Shown in pieces: positions 8,306 through 16,946 of a stretch of DNA of 64,000 bases. Numbering within the stretch: position 1 is the stretch's first letter; each line of letters starts with the position of its first letter. The notes under the pieces were generated by a model. It did no database searches. It was given only the letters and a program-made list of their open reading frames with translations, and was not told the origin of the DNA. A program made the translations under genes and the position numbers. The DNA is taken from positions 1-64,000 of the forward strand of contig DATJZG010000167.1 in NCBI GenBank assembly GCA_035499295.1. The letters run 5' to 3'. Origin of the DNA: DATJZG01 sp035499295 (lineage in GTDB: Bacteria > Myxococcota > Myxococcia > Myxococcales > Anaeromyxobacteraceae).

Positions 8306-10170
8306 TGACGTCTGGCCGGATACTCATCGTCGACGACGAGCGTTTCTTCCGGGATCTGTTCCAGGAGATGCTCACCGCGCGCGGCCACCAGGTGCGCGTG
8401 GCTGCCTCCGGAGAGGAGGCGCTCCGGATCCTCGCGGGCGAGCGCTTCGACCTGCTCGTCACTGACCTGGTCATGCCCGGCGTGGACGGGATCTCCCTGC
8501 TGCGCGACGCGCGAGCGCGCGACCCCGAACTCGCGGCGGTGGCCGTGACCGGACAGGAGGACGTGAAACTGGCGGTTCAGGCCATGAAGGCGGGTTGCGA
8601 GGACTTCCTCACCAAGCCCGTCGACCGGGCCGAGCTCGCCGCGGTGGTCGAGCGGATCCTGGAGCGAGCGCGGCTCAAACGCGAGCACTCGGCGCTCCTC
8701 ACCGAGAACATGCAGTTCGCGCGCTCCCAGGCCCTCTTCCGCAGGTGCATGGGCATCCTGGCAACGCTCGACCTGGAGCGCCTGCAGGACCTCACCCTTT
8801 CGGTGTTGGCCCGCATCACCGACGCCCAGGGTGCCGCCCTCTGGCTGGCGGACGACAAGGGTCAGCTGCAGCTGCGCGCCTACCGAGGGATCATCGAGCG
8901 ATCGGTACTGCCACCGCGGATCGACCTGAAGGAGAACGACCTGGCCGGCTCCATCCGCGCCGGGAACCCCTTCGCAGCGCCCGGCGCGCCCCCGGGCGAG
9001 ACCTTCTACGTCCCCCTGGTGGTGGACGAGGAGCCGGTGGGGCTGGCGCTCCTGGCTGACCGGGCGAGTGGCCGCTTCGGGGCCGACGAGCACGCTTCCG
9101 CTCTGGCAGTAGCGGACTTTGCCGCGATCGCCGTTCGAAACGCGCGGCGGTTCCAGGCACTCGAGAGGCTCGGCCTCCGCGATCGCGAGACCGCCGCCTA
9201 CAACCTGTCGTACTTCGTCGACTATGCCGGCAAGGAGTTCTACAAGGCGCGCCGCTACGGGCGGCAGTTCTCGCTGGCGCTCGTCTCGATCGACAACATC
9301 GACCAGATGCGCAAGGAGGCCGGACGCGACCTCTTCCGGGCGGCCATGCGCGACCTCGTTTCCGCGGTCGCCCGGGTGGTGCGGGATGCGGACATCCTCG
9401 CCAAGGTGGCCGAGAACGAGTACTACGTCCTGCTCCCCGAGACGGACTACTTCGGCGCCTTGATGTTCCTGCGCCGTGCCGTGGAAGAGGTGCGACGCGA
9501 GGAGTCGGTTCGCCTCCTGGAGCAGCGCGTGCCGCTGCTCCTGTCCATGGGCGCGGCGACCTTCCCCAAGGATGGCGAGGATTTCGACGAGCTCCTCCAC
9601 TGGTGCCGGGCCAGGACGGAGGAGCAGCGCGGCTCGCTCGTGCGGCGCATGCATCTCGCGGACCTGGAGCCGTCGGCCTTCTGGGAACTCGCCGACATCC
9701 TGCTCACCGAGTCCGCTCGTCTCCCCGAGACCACTCCGTCGGCGCGGCGACCGGCCGAGGTCGACCTCTTCGCCGCGGCGCAGCGCGAGGCCGCTCGCGA
9801 GGTCGGGCGCGATCCCCGGGCGCGGGGCCTCGTCTACCTAGGACGCCCGGGCGGGGCGGACGCGCTCCCCCTCCTCGCCGATCTGCCGCGCCCGGAGGCC
9901 TCCTGGCGCGTCGGAGACAGCCCGGTGCGAATCTTCATCCTCGGCTCCCGCGGCAACGGGGAGCCCCCCCTGCATCCGCTCGTCACCCCGGTGTTCGTGG
10001 AAGGGGACCCCCGCCTCAGCGCCCACGAATTCCTCCTCTTCCTCGGCGAGAACGCAGCCTACGGACTCCTGCAGAAGCCGGGAGGGACGCTGTTCCACAC
10101 CTCAGACGTGCCGCTCGTGGACATGCTCGTGTCCAAGCTCCAGGCGGCCTACGACCTCCAGCCGGTGTAA
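8305..10170 (+). CDS. Response regulator with GAF and degenerate GGDEF domains
   Basis: A 621-residue cytoplasmic protein. Residues 1-120 are a full receiver (IVDDE, LLVTDLVMPG, VTG, TKP). A GAF-like domain follows at about 145-290 (LDLERLQDLTLSVL through VADFAAIAVRNARR). From about 295 the sequence has the GGDEF fold (YFVDYAGKEFYKARRYGRQF), but the signature loop reads AENEYY (about 369-374) instead of GGDEF, so diguanylate cyclase activity is not expected. The last ~180 residues match no domain I recognise. Start chosen at the ATG overlapping the dapF stop. Together with the next gene it forms a two-gene signalling unit; the input kinase is unknown. Confidence 0.85.
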   Translation: MTSGRILIVDDERFFRDLFQEMLTARGHQVRVAASGEEALRILAGERFDLLVTDLVMPGVDGISLLRDARARDPELAAVAVTGQEDVKLAVQAMKAGCEDFLTKPVDRAELAAVVERILERARLKREHSALLTENMQFARSQALFRRCMGILATLDLERLQDLTLSVLARITDAQGAALWLADDKGQLQLRAYRGIIERSVLPPRIDLKENDLAGSIRAGNPFAAPGAPPGETFYVPLVVDEEPVGLALLADRASGRFGADEHASALAVADFAAIAVRNARRFQALERLGLRDRETAAYNLSYFVDYAGKEFYKARRYGRQFSLALVSIDNIDQMRKEAGRDLFRAAMRDLVSAVARVVRDADILAKVAENEYYVLLPETDYFGALMFLRRAVEEVRREESVRLLEQRVPLLLSMGAATFPKDGEDFDELLHWCRARTEEQRGSLVRRMHLADLEPSAFWELADILLTESARLPETTPSARRPAEVDLFAAAQREAAREVGRDPRARGLVYLGRPGGADALPLLADLPRPEASWRVGDSPVRIFILGSRGNGEPPLHPLVTPVFVEGDPRLSAHEFLLFLGENAAYGLLQKPGGTLFHTSDVPLVDMLVSKLQAAYDLQPV

Positions 10171-10173
10171 AGC

Positions 10174-11640
10174 ATGCCCCCGACGAGGAAGATCCTCTTC
10201 GCCGATCCCGACCCCACCGTCGTCCGGAAGCTCGCGCCACTTTTCCGTCAACGGGGGTACCAGGTGCACGCTGCGCAGGACGGCTCGCGGGCGCTGCAGA
10301 TCGCCATCCTCCGCTCGCCGGACCTCGTCATCTTCGACGAGCGGATGCCTCTGCTCGACGCGCGCACCTTCCTGCGCATCCTGCGGACGAACCCGCGCAC
10401 CGACCGGATTCCGGTGGTACTGGCGGGAGAAGCCGCCGACCCGGACAAGGTCCGCATGGGCGCCTGGCTTCGCAAGCCGTTCGACCCGGACGAGGTGCTG
10501 GCGCGGGTAGAGCAGATCTTCCGCCGGGTGGAGGCGGCGCGCGCGGTCAGCGCCGAGGGGCGGGAACTCGAGGGAAACCTGGCCCAGATCCCGCTCGTCG
10601 ACCTCCTGCAGGTCCTCTCGGTGAACCGAAAGACCGGCCGCTTGCGCATCGAACGCGAGGGTGAGAAGGGCGAGGTGGCGCTCTCCTCCGGGCAATTGGT
10701 AGACGCCCAGGTCGCGGCTGTATACGGCGAAAAGGCTCTCTACCGGCTGCTCTCGCGTCGCGAGGGTCAGTTCTCGTTCCAGGCCGGCCCGGTGTCAGCG
10801 GTGGGTCGCATCTCGCGCCGGCTCGACGATCTCCTGCTCGAGGGGCTGCGCCAAGCGGACGAACTGGCGCGCCTGCTCCCCGGGCTTCCCGGTCCCAGCG
10901 AACGCCTCGAGCTCTTCGTGGCGGCGTCCGAGATCCCCGGGCTCCACCCGGTCACCGAGGAGGTGGTCCAGCTTCTCGCCACGCCCCGCACCTTGTCGGA
11001 GGTGCTGGACGAGACGCGGGCGAGCGATCTCGAGGCCGCCCGGGCGCTCTCCACCCTTCTCGAGCACGGCTACGCCACGCGCAGGGAGGGTGGACCGCCC
11101 CAGGTTCCGGAGTCGCAGCTGCTCGCTCCGGACGTGGTTCACGCCCTGCGCGTCCGGATCGGGCGGGCCCGCGCTCGCGGGGGCAAGCCGGTCGGGAAGG
11201 TGATCCTGGCCGGGGGCGGTCCCTTGGCCCGGCGTGCGGCGCTGGCTCGCTTCGCCACCCTGCCGGGATGGGAGAGCTACGCAGACGGTGGAACCGGGTT
11301 CGGCACCATCGGGAGGCTCGATCTGGGGGAGGTGCGCATCGACGTCCTCTCGCTCCCCGCCGACCGCTCGCAGCGCCCCCTCTGGCGCCCCTTCGCCACC
11401 GGGGCGGTGGGGGCCATGGTGCTCCTGCCCGCGGAGGGGACCGACTCTCTCCTGCTCGACCTGACTCGCGGCCTACGGCTCCCGGTGGTGGTGTCGGGGC
11501 CCAAGGAGGAGGCCATTCCGGACGTCCTCCGCGAAGCCCCGGCCGGCATGGCATTCGAGGGGAGCGACCCCGCCGAGGCGCTCCGGGCTCTGCTGGCCGG
11601 CGCGGGGGTGAAGCGCCCCTCCTACTCGATGAAGGGGTAG
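10174..11640 (+). CDS. Receiver-DUF4388 protein with pseudo-GTPase tail
   Basis: A 488-residue protein starting 3 nt after the previous stop. Residues 1-120 are a receiver-like domain in which LFADPD replaces the usual acidic pair, with LVIFDERMP (the phospho-acceptor Asp) and RKPFD. Residues about 130-215 are a DUF4388/PatA-like domain (GNLAQIPLVDLLQVLSVNRK, then GEVALSSGQLVDAQ). From about 330 it looks like a small Ras-like G domain (VILAGGGPLARRAALARF, FGTIGRLDLG, GAMVLLP), but the P-loop lacks the lysine and no D-x-x-G is evident, so nucleotide binding is doubtful. DUF4388 proteins are abundant in Myxococcota signalling; the exact role is unknown. Confidence 0.8.
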   Translation: MPPTRKILFADPDPTVVRKLAPLFRQRGYQVHAAQDGSRALQIAILRSPDLVIFDERMPLLDARTFLRILRTNPRTDRIPVVLAGEAADPDKVRMGAWLRKPFDPDEVLARVEQIFRRVEAARAVSAEGRELEGNLAQIPLVDLLQVLSVNRKTGRLRIEREGEKGEVALSSGQLVDAQVAAVYGEKALYRLLSRREGQFSFQAGPVSAVGRISRRLDDLLLEGLRQADELARLLPGLPGPSERLELFVAASEIPGLHPVTEEVVQLLATPRTLSEVLDETRASDLEAARALSTLLEHGYATRREGGPPQVPESQLLAPDVVHALRVRIGRARARGGKPVGKVILAGGGPLARRAALARFATLPGWESYADGGTGFGTIGRLDLGEVRIDVLSLPADRSQRPLWRPFATGAVGAMVLLPAEGTDSLLLDLTRGLRLPVVVSGPKEEAIPDVLREAPAGMAFEGSDPAEALRALLAGAGVKRPSYSMKG

Positions 11641-11676
11641 CTCCGTACACTCGGGGGACAGGCGGAGGCGCCGAGG

Positions 11677-11991
11677 TCAGGACGGATCGGGTTGCGCGTC
11701 CAGAGCAGCCCGCACGATGGGGCTCGTGCACAGGAGCTTGAATTCGCCAGCCGCGAGCCAGGCCACGCGCGTGCCGCCCCGGTACTTCACGCTGATGCAC
11801 ACGCGGGCACCGTGCCGCTCCACCGTCACGGGATGACCCCTGCCGAGATCGGCCTCGAGCGACTGCAGGTGCCGATGGATCCGGACCGCGCGCCGCCCTT
11901 CAGGCGAGGAGAGCGCGAGGAAATGCCGGTTCCGGCTGAAGGCCGGGTCTTCTCGCATTCGCCGGACGGCGCGCTCCACGAAATCCGCCAT
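11677..11991 (-). CDS. Hypothetical protein, small basic
   Basis: A 104-residue protein starting MADFVERAVRRMREDP, with a helical N-terminal third followed by beta-type segments (VTVERHGARVCISVKYRGG). I do not recognise the family. A TTG nine bases further upstream (12000) is also in frame; neither start has a strong ribosome site. It lies downstream of the hemerythrin gene on the same strand, with a 71-nt gap. Codon use is normal for the region, supporting a real gene. Confidence 0.6.
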   Translation of the reverse strand: MADFVERAVRRMREDPAFSRNRHFLALSSPEGRRAVRIHRHLQSLEADLGRGHPVTVERHGARVCISVKYRGGTRVAWLAAGEFKLLCTSPIVRAALDAQPDPS

Positions 11992-12062
11992 GAACCACAA
12001 AGGCTACCAGAGGGAACGGGGTGGATGCCAGCAGGCGCCCGGCCGGCGTGCCCGTTCGAGCG

Positions 12063-12470
12063 CTAGGGGCGCCGCGCCCGCCTCACGAAGCGAGCCATGG
12101 CGGAGTCGGTGAGGCCGATATGGGTGCGAAGCCAGTCGGCGAGCAGGTGGTTCATGCGCGAGACGAGCGCGGGAGCGGGCCCGCTCCGGCGGTGCTCCTC
12201 CGAGATCAGGGCCACCTGATTGACGAAGAAGGCGTGCTCCGCTTGGTGGGCCTCGAAGCCGGGGTAGTTGTGCTGACGCATGAAAGCCTCCTCGGCGGCG
12301 AAGTGGTGCTCGACGTACCCTCGCAGGAACCCGAGCATCCGCGTCACCTCGGCGGCATTGCCACCGCTCGCCGCCTCGAGCATGTCGTCGACCCGGCGGA
12401 AGAGCTCCTGGTGCTGCTCGTCGATGACGGCGATCCCCACCGAGAGCGCCTCCGTCCAAAGCAGCGCCAA
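12063..12470 (-). CDS. Bacteriohemerythrin
   Basis: A 135-residue four-helix di-iron protein that reversibly binds O2. Iron ligands are all visible: IDEQHQEL in helix A, HHFAAEEAFM in helix B, FEAHQAEH in helix C and HIGLTD in helix D. The start is a TTG at 12468-12470, preceded by AGGAGG (12475-12480), the best ribosome site in this neighbourhood. A TAGAAT-like -10 is at 12507-12512 but no good -35 goes with it. Such proteins store or sense oxygen in microaerophiles and anaerobes; the specific role here is unknown. Confidence 0.93.
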   Translation of the reverse strand: MALLWTEALSVGIAVIDEQHQELFRRVDDMLEAASGGNAAEVTRMLGFLRGYVEHHFAAEEAFMRQHNYPGFEAHQAEHAFFVNQVALISEEHRRSGPAPALVSRMNHLLADWLRTHIGLTDSAMARFVRRARRP

Positions 12471-12737
12471 GCAGCCTCCTTGCCGCCCGCAAAGGGCTTG
12501 GCGGCCATTCTAGGGCTTTCGCGAGGACGAGCGCGAGCCCTTGGACGCTCATCCCGCGAACGGCAAGGAGCGCTCCCCGGCTCCTCGACCGGAGCGGCAC
12601 GCCTTTTTCGCACCCATCGCCGAACCCGTGATCTCGCGAGGTTAGGTTCCGCCCCGGCCCGGCTCCGGAGTCGCGTCCGCAGTCTGCCCTGGCCGGGCGC
12701 CCGGGGTCCTCTCCGCCGACGTGGCCAGGCGGGCGCG

Positions 12738-12998
12738 CTAGCGGCGCGCCGTCGCCATCACCCACTGGAGCGCGTAATCCGGCAGGCGACCGTTCAGGTA
12801 CTCGCGCAGCTGAGCGCGGTCCGAGAACCGGCTGCCGCAGCGCAAGCACAGGCGGAGTGTAAGGTGGAGGGCGGCCCCGCTCGGTGCTCGAACGGCGAAG
12901 GTCTCCGAGAAGGCGGCGACGTCGTTGGCCTTCGGCGCGGCATTGCAATCGACGCAGCGGTAGCGCAAGGGACCCTCCGGAGGCGGCGCGGAGCGCAC
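12738..12998 (-). CDS. Small zinc-ribbon-like hypothetical protein
   Basis: An 86-residue protein with two Cys-x-x-Cys knuckles, RCVDC near residue 14 and LCLRCGSRF near residue 50, separated by about 30 residues, which suggests one zinc-ribbon. The C-terminus is short and basic. No family name can be given. The 267 nt between it and the hemerythrin gene contain no convincing further gene. Confidence 0.6.
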   Translation of the reverse strand: MRSAPPPEGPLRYRCVDCNAAPKANDVAAFSETFAVRAPSGAALHLTLRLCLRCGSRFSDRAQLREYLNGRLPDYALQWVMATARR

Positions 12999-13056
12999 TC
13001 GGGGAACCTACCCTGGCGGACTGACAGCGGTGCCCGGGTGGTCTGAAGCCGACGCG

Positions 13057-14415
13057 TTACGGGAGGCCAGAGGACTCGACAGCGCGGACCAGGGCCCGCC
13101 GAGCCGATCGACCGTCGGGGCCCACAGCCACCGCGAGGAGGTTCCGGCGCTGGAACATCCGCCGGGCGACGCGGCGCACGTCCGCGGCTGTCACCCGCTC
13201 CACCCGGCGGCAGCGTTGCTCCAGGGTCTCCGGCCAGCCCAGAATCTCCCCGGTCCCGATCCAGCCGGCGAGCTCGTAGGGGTTGTCGAGCGCGAAGGTG
13301 AGCGACAAGCGGTGACGCCGCTTGCCGCGCTCGAGCTCGTCGTCCGGGACCGGTTCTTCCCGCAATCGGACGAGCAAGCTCAGGATCTCCGAGATGACGA
13401 GGCCGAGCTTGCCGGGCGAGCAGGCGCCGTCGAAGGTGAAGAGACCGGTGTCCTCGAAGGTCTCGAGTCCGGCGTGGATGGTGTAGGCGAGCCCCTTCTG
13501 CTCGATGATCTCGTAGGGCAACCGCGAGGACAGCCCGTCGTCGAGAAGGCGGCGCAGGCAGAGGGTCGCGGGATGGTCCGCGTTCTGCTCGGGCACGCTT
13601 GGAAAGGCGAGGGTGAACTCGGTCTGGGCGTCGTCGTGGTCAATGGCCCGGTAGAGGGGGCCGATCGGCCACCTCGGCGCGGGGACAGCGGCAGAGGGGG
13701 CCCCCGCCGGGATGGCGCTCATCTGGCGCCGGGCGATGGCGAGCACCTCCTCGAAGGGCGCCGGGCCGGCCGCCGCCAGCACGACGTTCGGGCCCGTGTA
13801 AAGGGCGGCGTGGTGCCGGCGCACGTCGGGCTCCCGCAGCTTCCGGATGGTGCGCGGGGTGCCGGCGATCTTGTAGCCCAGGGGGTGGGGTCCGAAGGCC
13901 AGCCGCTTGGCGAGGTTGTCCGGGTCCACGTCCCGACCGTTCGAGTCCACCTCGTCGAGGATCTCCTCCAAGATGACCTGGCGCTCCACGTCCATGCCGC
14001 GCAGGAGAGGTCGACGGATGATGTCCGCCAGCACGGTGATGCCCGTCTCCAGCGCCGACGGGTGAATGGGGGTGTAGTAGCAGGAGTGATCCCGTGCGGT
14101 CATGGCGTTCAAGCTGCCCCCCGCGCTCTCGACCGCGGCGTTCATGACGAGCGTCTCCGGGTATCCCTCCGATCCGCGGAAGAGAAGGTGCTCGAGAAAA
14201 TGAGAGACGCCGTTCAGCTCCCTTGTCTCGTGCCTCGAGCCCGCCCGGACGTACACCGCCACCATGGCGGAGTGGAGGCCGGGCGTGCGGGTGGCGACCA
14301 CCGTGACCCCGTTGGGGAGCACGGCCCGCTCGCGCTCCGGGAAGCCCACCCCGCGCGCCCCGGCGCGGCCTGGCATCTGGGGGAACGGTCCGGAGCTGCG
14401 CTTCGCCCGCCTCAC
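13057..14415 (-). CDS. M16-family zinc metallopeptidase
   Basis: A 452-residue single-unit M16 peptidase, the mitochondrial processing peptidase/PqqL type. The inverted zinc motif HFLEHLLF is near residue 70, with the downstream glutamate in the EEILDEVDSNGRD region; the C-terminal half has the R/Y-type signature SSRLPYEIIEQKGLAYTIHAG. I chose the GTG at 14415 because it follows AGAGGTGG and overlaps the kinase stop as GTGA; an ATG at 14376 has no ribosome site. No signal peptide is evident. Coupling to a sensor kinase is unusual and its biological meaning is unclear. Confidence 0.88.
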   Translation of the reverse strand: MRRAKRSSGPFPQMPGRAGARGVGFPERERAVLPNGVTVVATRTPGLHSAMVAVYVRAGSRHETRELNGVSHFLEHLLFRGSEGYPETLVMNAAVESAGGSLNAMTARDHSCYYTPIHPSALETGITVLADIIRRPLLRGMDVERQVILEEILDEVDSNGRDVDPDNLAKRLAFGPHPLGYKIAGTPRTIRKLREPDVRRHHAALYTGPNVVLAAAGPAPFEEVLAIARRQMSAIPAGAPSAAVPAPRWPIGPLYRAIDHDDAQTEFTLAFPSVPEQNADHPATLCLRRLLDDGLSSRLPYEIIEQKGLAYTIHAGLETFEDTGLFTFDGACSPGKLGLVISEILSLLVRLREEPVPDDELERGKRRHRLSLTFALDNPYELAGWIGTGEILGWPETLEQRCRRVERVTAADVRRVARRMFQRRNLLAVAVGPDGRSARRALVRAVESSGLP

Positions 14416-15950
14416 GCGGTAGCCACCTCTTCTCGCGAGGCGGCCCGGTCCTCCGAGACGGTCGGGAGCCGGACGACAAAGGTGGTCCCTCGCCCCGGCT
14501 CGCTCTCGCATCGGATGGTGCCGCCGTGCTCCTTCAGGACCTGCAGGGTGAACGCGAGGCCCAGCCCCGTTCCGCCCGACTTCGTGGAATAGAAGGGATC
14601 GAAGATCCGCGCGATGTCCTTCGGGGGGATTCCCGTGCCGGTGTCGGTCAGTTCGGCCTCGACCACCTCGTTCGCGGCGAGCCGGGTTTGCACCCGAATG
14701 GTCCCCCCGGAGGGCATCGCCTCCCTGCTGTTGCGAAGGAGGTTCAGGAACGCCGCGCGGAGCTGGGCCTCGTCGCCCAGGATCGCCGGCAGGCCGGGCG
14801 TGAGCTCCCGTTTGACCTCCACGCGGGAGGCAGCCATCTCGGCGGCCACGAAGTCCAGGAGTCCGCCCAGGATGTCGTTCACGTCCTCGCGAGCCATGGT
14901 GGGCTTCGGCAGGCGCGCGAAGCGGAGGTACTCCTCCGTGACCCCGTTCAGGCGATCCACCTCGCGGGAGATGGCGTGGACGAGGGCCCGGGCCTCCGCC
15001 GAGCCCCGCTCGCCGAGCTCCTCGGCGAGGAGCTCCGCGTTGAGCCCCAGGGAGTTGAGCGGGTTGCGGATCTCGTGGGTGATCTGGGCGGAGATCCGGC
15101 CCACTGCGGCGAGCCGCTCGGCGCGGAGCAGCTCCCGCCGCTGCCTCTCCAGGGAGGCGGCCATGGTGTTGAACTCCCGAGCCAGCACCCCAATCTCGTC
15201 CGAGGTGCGCACCTCCACCTGGCGGGTGAGATCGCCGGCCGCGACCGCCTTCACCCCGTCGGTCAGGGTGCGGATGGGGGCAAGCAGCCGGTGAGAGATG
15301 AGCGCTGCGCCCACCCCGACCGCGGTCGCAAGCAGCGTGTAGATGACGATGGACGCCACCGTGCGCGAGTCCTCCCGCTCCGCCGCGAGCACGAGTTCGC
15401 CGGTCTGGCTATCGAGAGCGACCTGGAGGAGCTTCACGTCGAGGGCGAGGGTCTTCTCCATGGTGCGGACCGCCTGGATCCGCTGCTCCAGGCGGGCGCC
15501 GGCCGGCTCGCCCGCCTCGACGGTGTCGAGCAGGTCTCGGGCTGCCGCGTCGTACTGGGCCCATTCCACGTCGAGCGCGTCGAGACGGCTCACCACCTCC
15601 GCCAGGAACCGCGCGTCCGCCCCCGAGGCAAGCGGCCCAGCCCGGCCCGCAACCGCGCGCCCCTCGGCGATCTTTTCCCTCACCAGGGAGGGGAAGAGCG
15701 CTCGCGCGAGGGGGATCCAAGCGCGGCGGGTGGCCGGATCCAGGGTGCGCGCCTCGAGCACCCGCGGCGCCACCCAGTCCTTCACGTCGATCTGGGCGGC
15801 GATTCGGGTGAGCGGCAGGTACCCCTCGCTCAAGAGACGCAGCTGGCGCCCCAGGTCGTGGAGCCGGGAGATCCCGAACCCGGCCACGAGCGCGAAGGCG
15901 GCGAGGGCGATCCCGAAGGCGAGGGCGATCTTGGAGGCGACGCTTCTCAA
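14412..15950 (-). CDS. Membrane sensor histidine kinase (HAMP, HisKA, HATPase)
   Basis: A 512-residue protein. TM1 is at about 7-27 (IALAFGIALAAFALVAGFGI), followed by a ~170-residue extracytoplasmic helical sensor and TM2 near 203-225. Then come HAMP (LLAPIRTLTDGVKAVAAGDL), HisKA with H-box THEIRNPLNSLGLNAE, and an ATPase domain with the N-box LRAAFLNLLRNSREAM, G1 DTGTGIPP and G2 GGTGLGLAF. All catalytic motifs are intact. No response regulator is adjacent; the coupled downstream gene is a peptidase. NtrB/ZraS-like kinases have this layout. Confidence 0.93.
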   Translation of the reverse strand: MRSVASKIALAFGIALAAFALVAGFGISRLHDLGRQLRLLSEGYLPLTRIAAQIDVKDWVAPRVLEARTLDPATRRAWIPLARALFPSLVREKIAEGRAVAGRAGPLASGADARFLAEVVSRLDALDVEWAQYDAAARDLLDTVEAGEPAGARLEQRIQAVRTMEKTLALDVKLLQVALDSQTGELVLAAEREDSRTVASIVIYTLLATAVGVGAALISHRLLAPIRTLTDGVKAVAAGDLTRQVEVRTSDEIGVLAREFNTMAASLERQRRELLRAERLAAVGRISAQITHEIRNPLNSLGLNAELLAEELGERGSAEARALVHAISREVDRLNGVTEEYLRFARLPKPTMAREDVNDILGGLLDFVAAEMAASRVEVKRELTPGLPAILGDEAQLRAAFLNLLRNSREAMPSGGTIRVQTRLAANEVVEAELTDTGTGIPPKDIARIFDPFYSTKSGGTGLGLAFTLQVLKEHGGTIRCESEPGRGTTFVVRLPTVSEDRAASREEVATA

Positions 15951-16079
15951 CCTGAGAGCATGCTATCAGGGGCACGTCCGCCGCGCCGCCCCGCGTCCCC
16001 TCCAGGCTTGCCAAGAGGTCGGACCCGGCGATAGCTTGTCGCCACCACCTCGCAGCCTATCCACCACCGGATCAACCCC

Positions 16080-16928
16080 ATGAATGGCGCCCTCGTCGTC
16101 ATCGCCCTCGCGGCGGTCCTCGCAGCTGTCGCTTTCTTCCTCGCCGCCCGCACCGCTCGGGCTTCCATAGGGGCCAAGGAGGCGGCCCTCCGCGCCCTGC
16201 AGGCGGAGAAGGACGCGCTCGAGAAGGAGGCTGGCTCGGCGCGAGCGGAGTGCAAGGAGCGCCGCGACGAGGTGAACGCCCTGAGGGACCAGCTCCGGGA
16301 CGCTAAGAAGCGGGCTTTCGAGCAGCAGGAGGCGCAGAAGAAGGCCGGAGGCATCGCCGCCGTCCGCGCCGAGGCGGACAAGCTCGGCACGAAGCTGGCC
16401 GAGGCCCGGGCGGAAGGCGCGGCGGCTGCCGAGCGCGCGAAGAGCCTCGAGGCCCAGCTCGACAAGCTGGGCAAGGACCTGGAGCGAGAGAGGGCGGCGT
16501 CCGCTCAAGCGCTCTCCCAGGCAAGGTCGGAGGCGGAGAGGGCGGTGGCTCCCAAGGCGGAGGCGGCGCCCCCGCCGACCGCTGCGGACGAGAGCCGCTT
16601 GCGCGCGGAGCGGGAGCGAGCCGACAAGGCCGAGGCAAGGCTCGCCGAGTCGAAGAAGAAGCTTTTGGATGCGGAGAAGGACCTCAAGGCGGCGCGGGGT
16701 CGCCTGGAGACCGACCGACGCGTCTACATGGTCCAGAAAGGCGAGCTCGACCTGGCACACGACCGAATCGCCGAGCTCCGGCGCCGCTACGATTCGCTCC
16801 GCAAGGAGCACGAGGAGCTCATCGACGCGGTTCGCCAGGCGGCGCGCGAGGAGCAGCGGCGGACCGAGGCGCCAGACGCGCCAGCGGGACCGACGGCCCA
16901 GGCCCGCGTCACGCCCGCGAGCGAGTAG
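16080..16928 (+). CDS. Membrane-anchored coiled-coil protein
   Basis: A 282-residue protein: one N-terminal TM helix (ALVVIALAAVLAAVAFFLAA, residues 4-23), then about 230 residues of Glu/Lys/Ala-rich heptads forming long coiled coils interrupted by a short Pro-rich link (EAAPPPTAADES, about 164). The C-terminal tail is Pro/Ala-rich. It looks structural, tethering something to the inner membrane; I cannot name it. It converges on the DUF1054 gene. Confidence 0.8.
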   Translation: MNGALVVIALAAVLAAVAFFLAARTARASIGAKEAALRALQAEKDALEKEAGSARAECKERRDEVNALRDQLRDAKKRAFEQQEAQKKAGGIAAVRAEADKLGTKLAEARAEGAAAAERAKSLEAQLDKLGKDLERERAASAQALSQARSEAERAVAPKAEAAPPPTAADESRLRAERERADKAEARLAESKKKLLDAEKDLKAARGRLETDRRVYMVQKGELDLAHDRIAELRRRYDSLRKEHEELIDAVRQAAREEQRRTEAPDAPAGPTAQARVTPASE

Positions 16929-16946
16929 CGGCGGCCGAGGCTCCGC

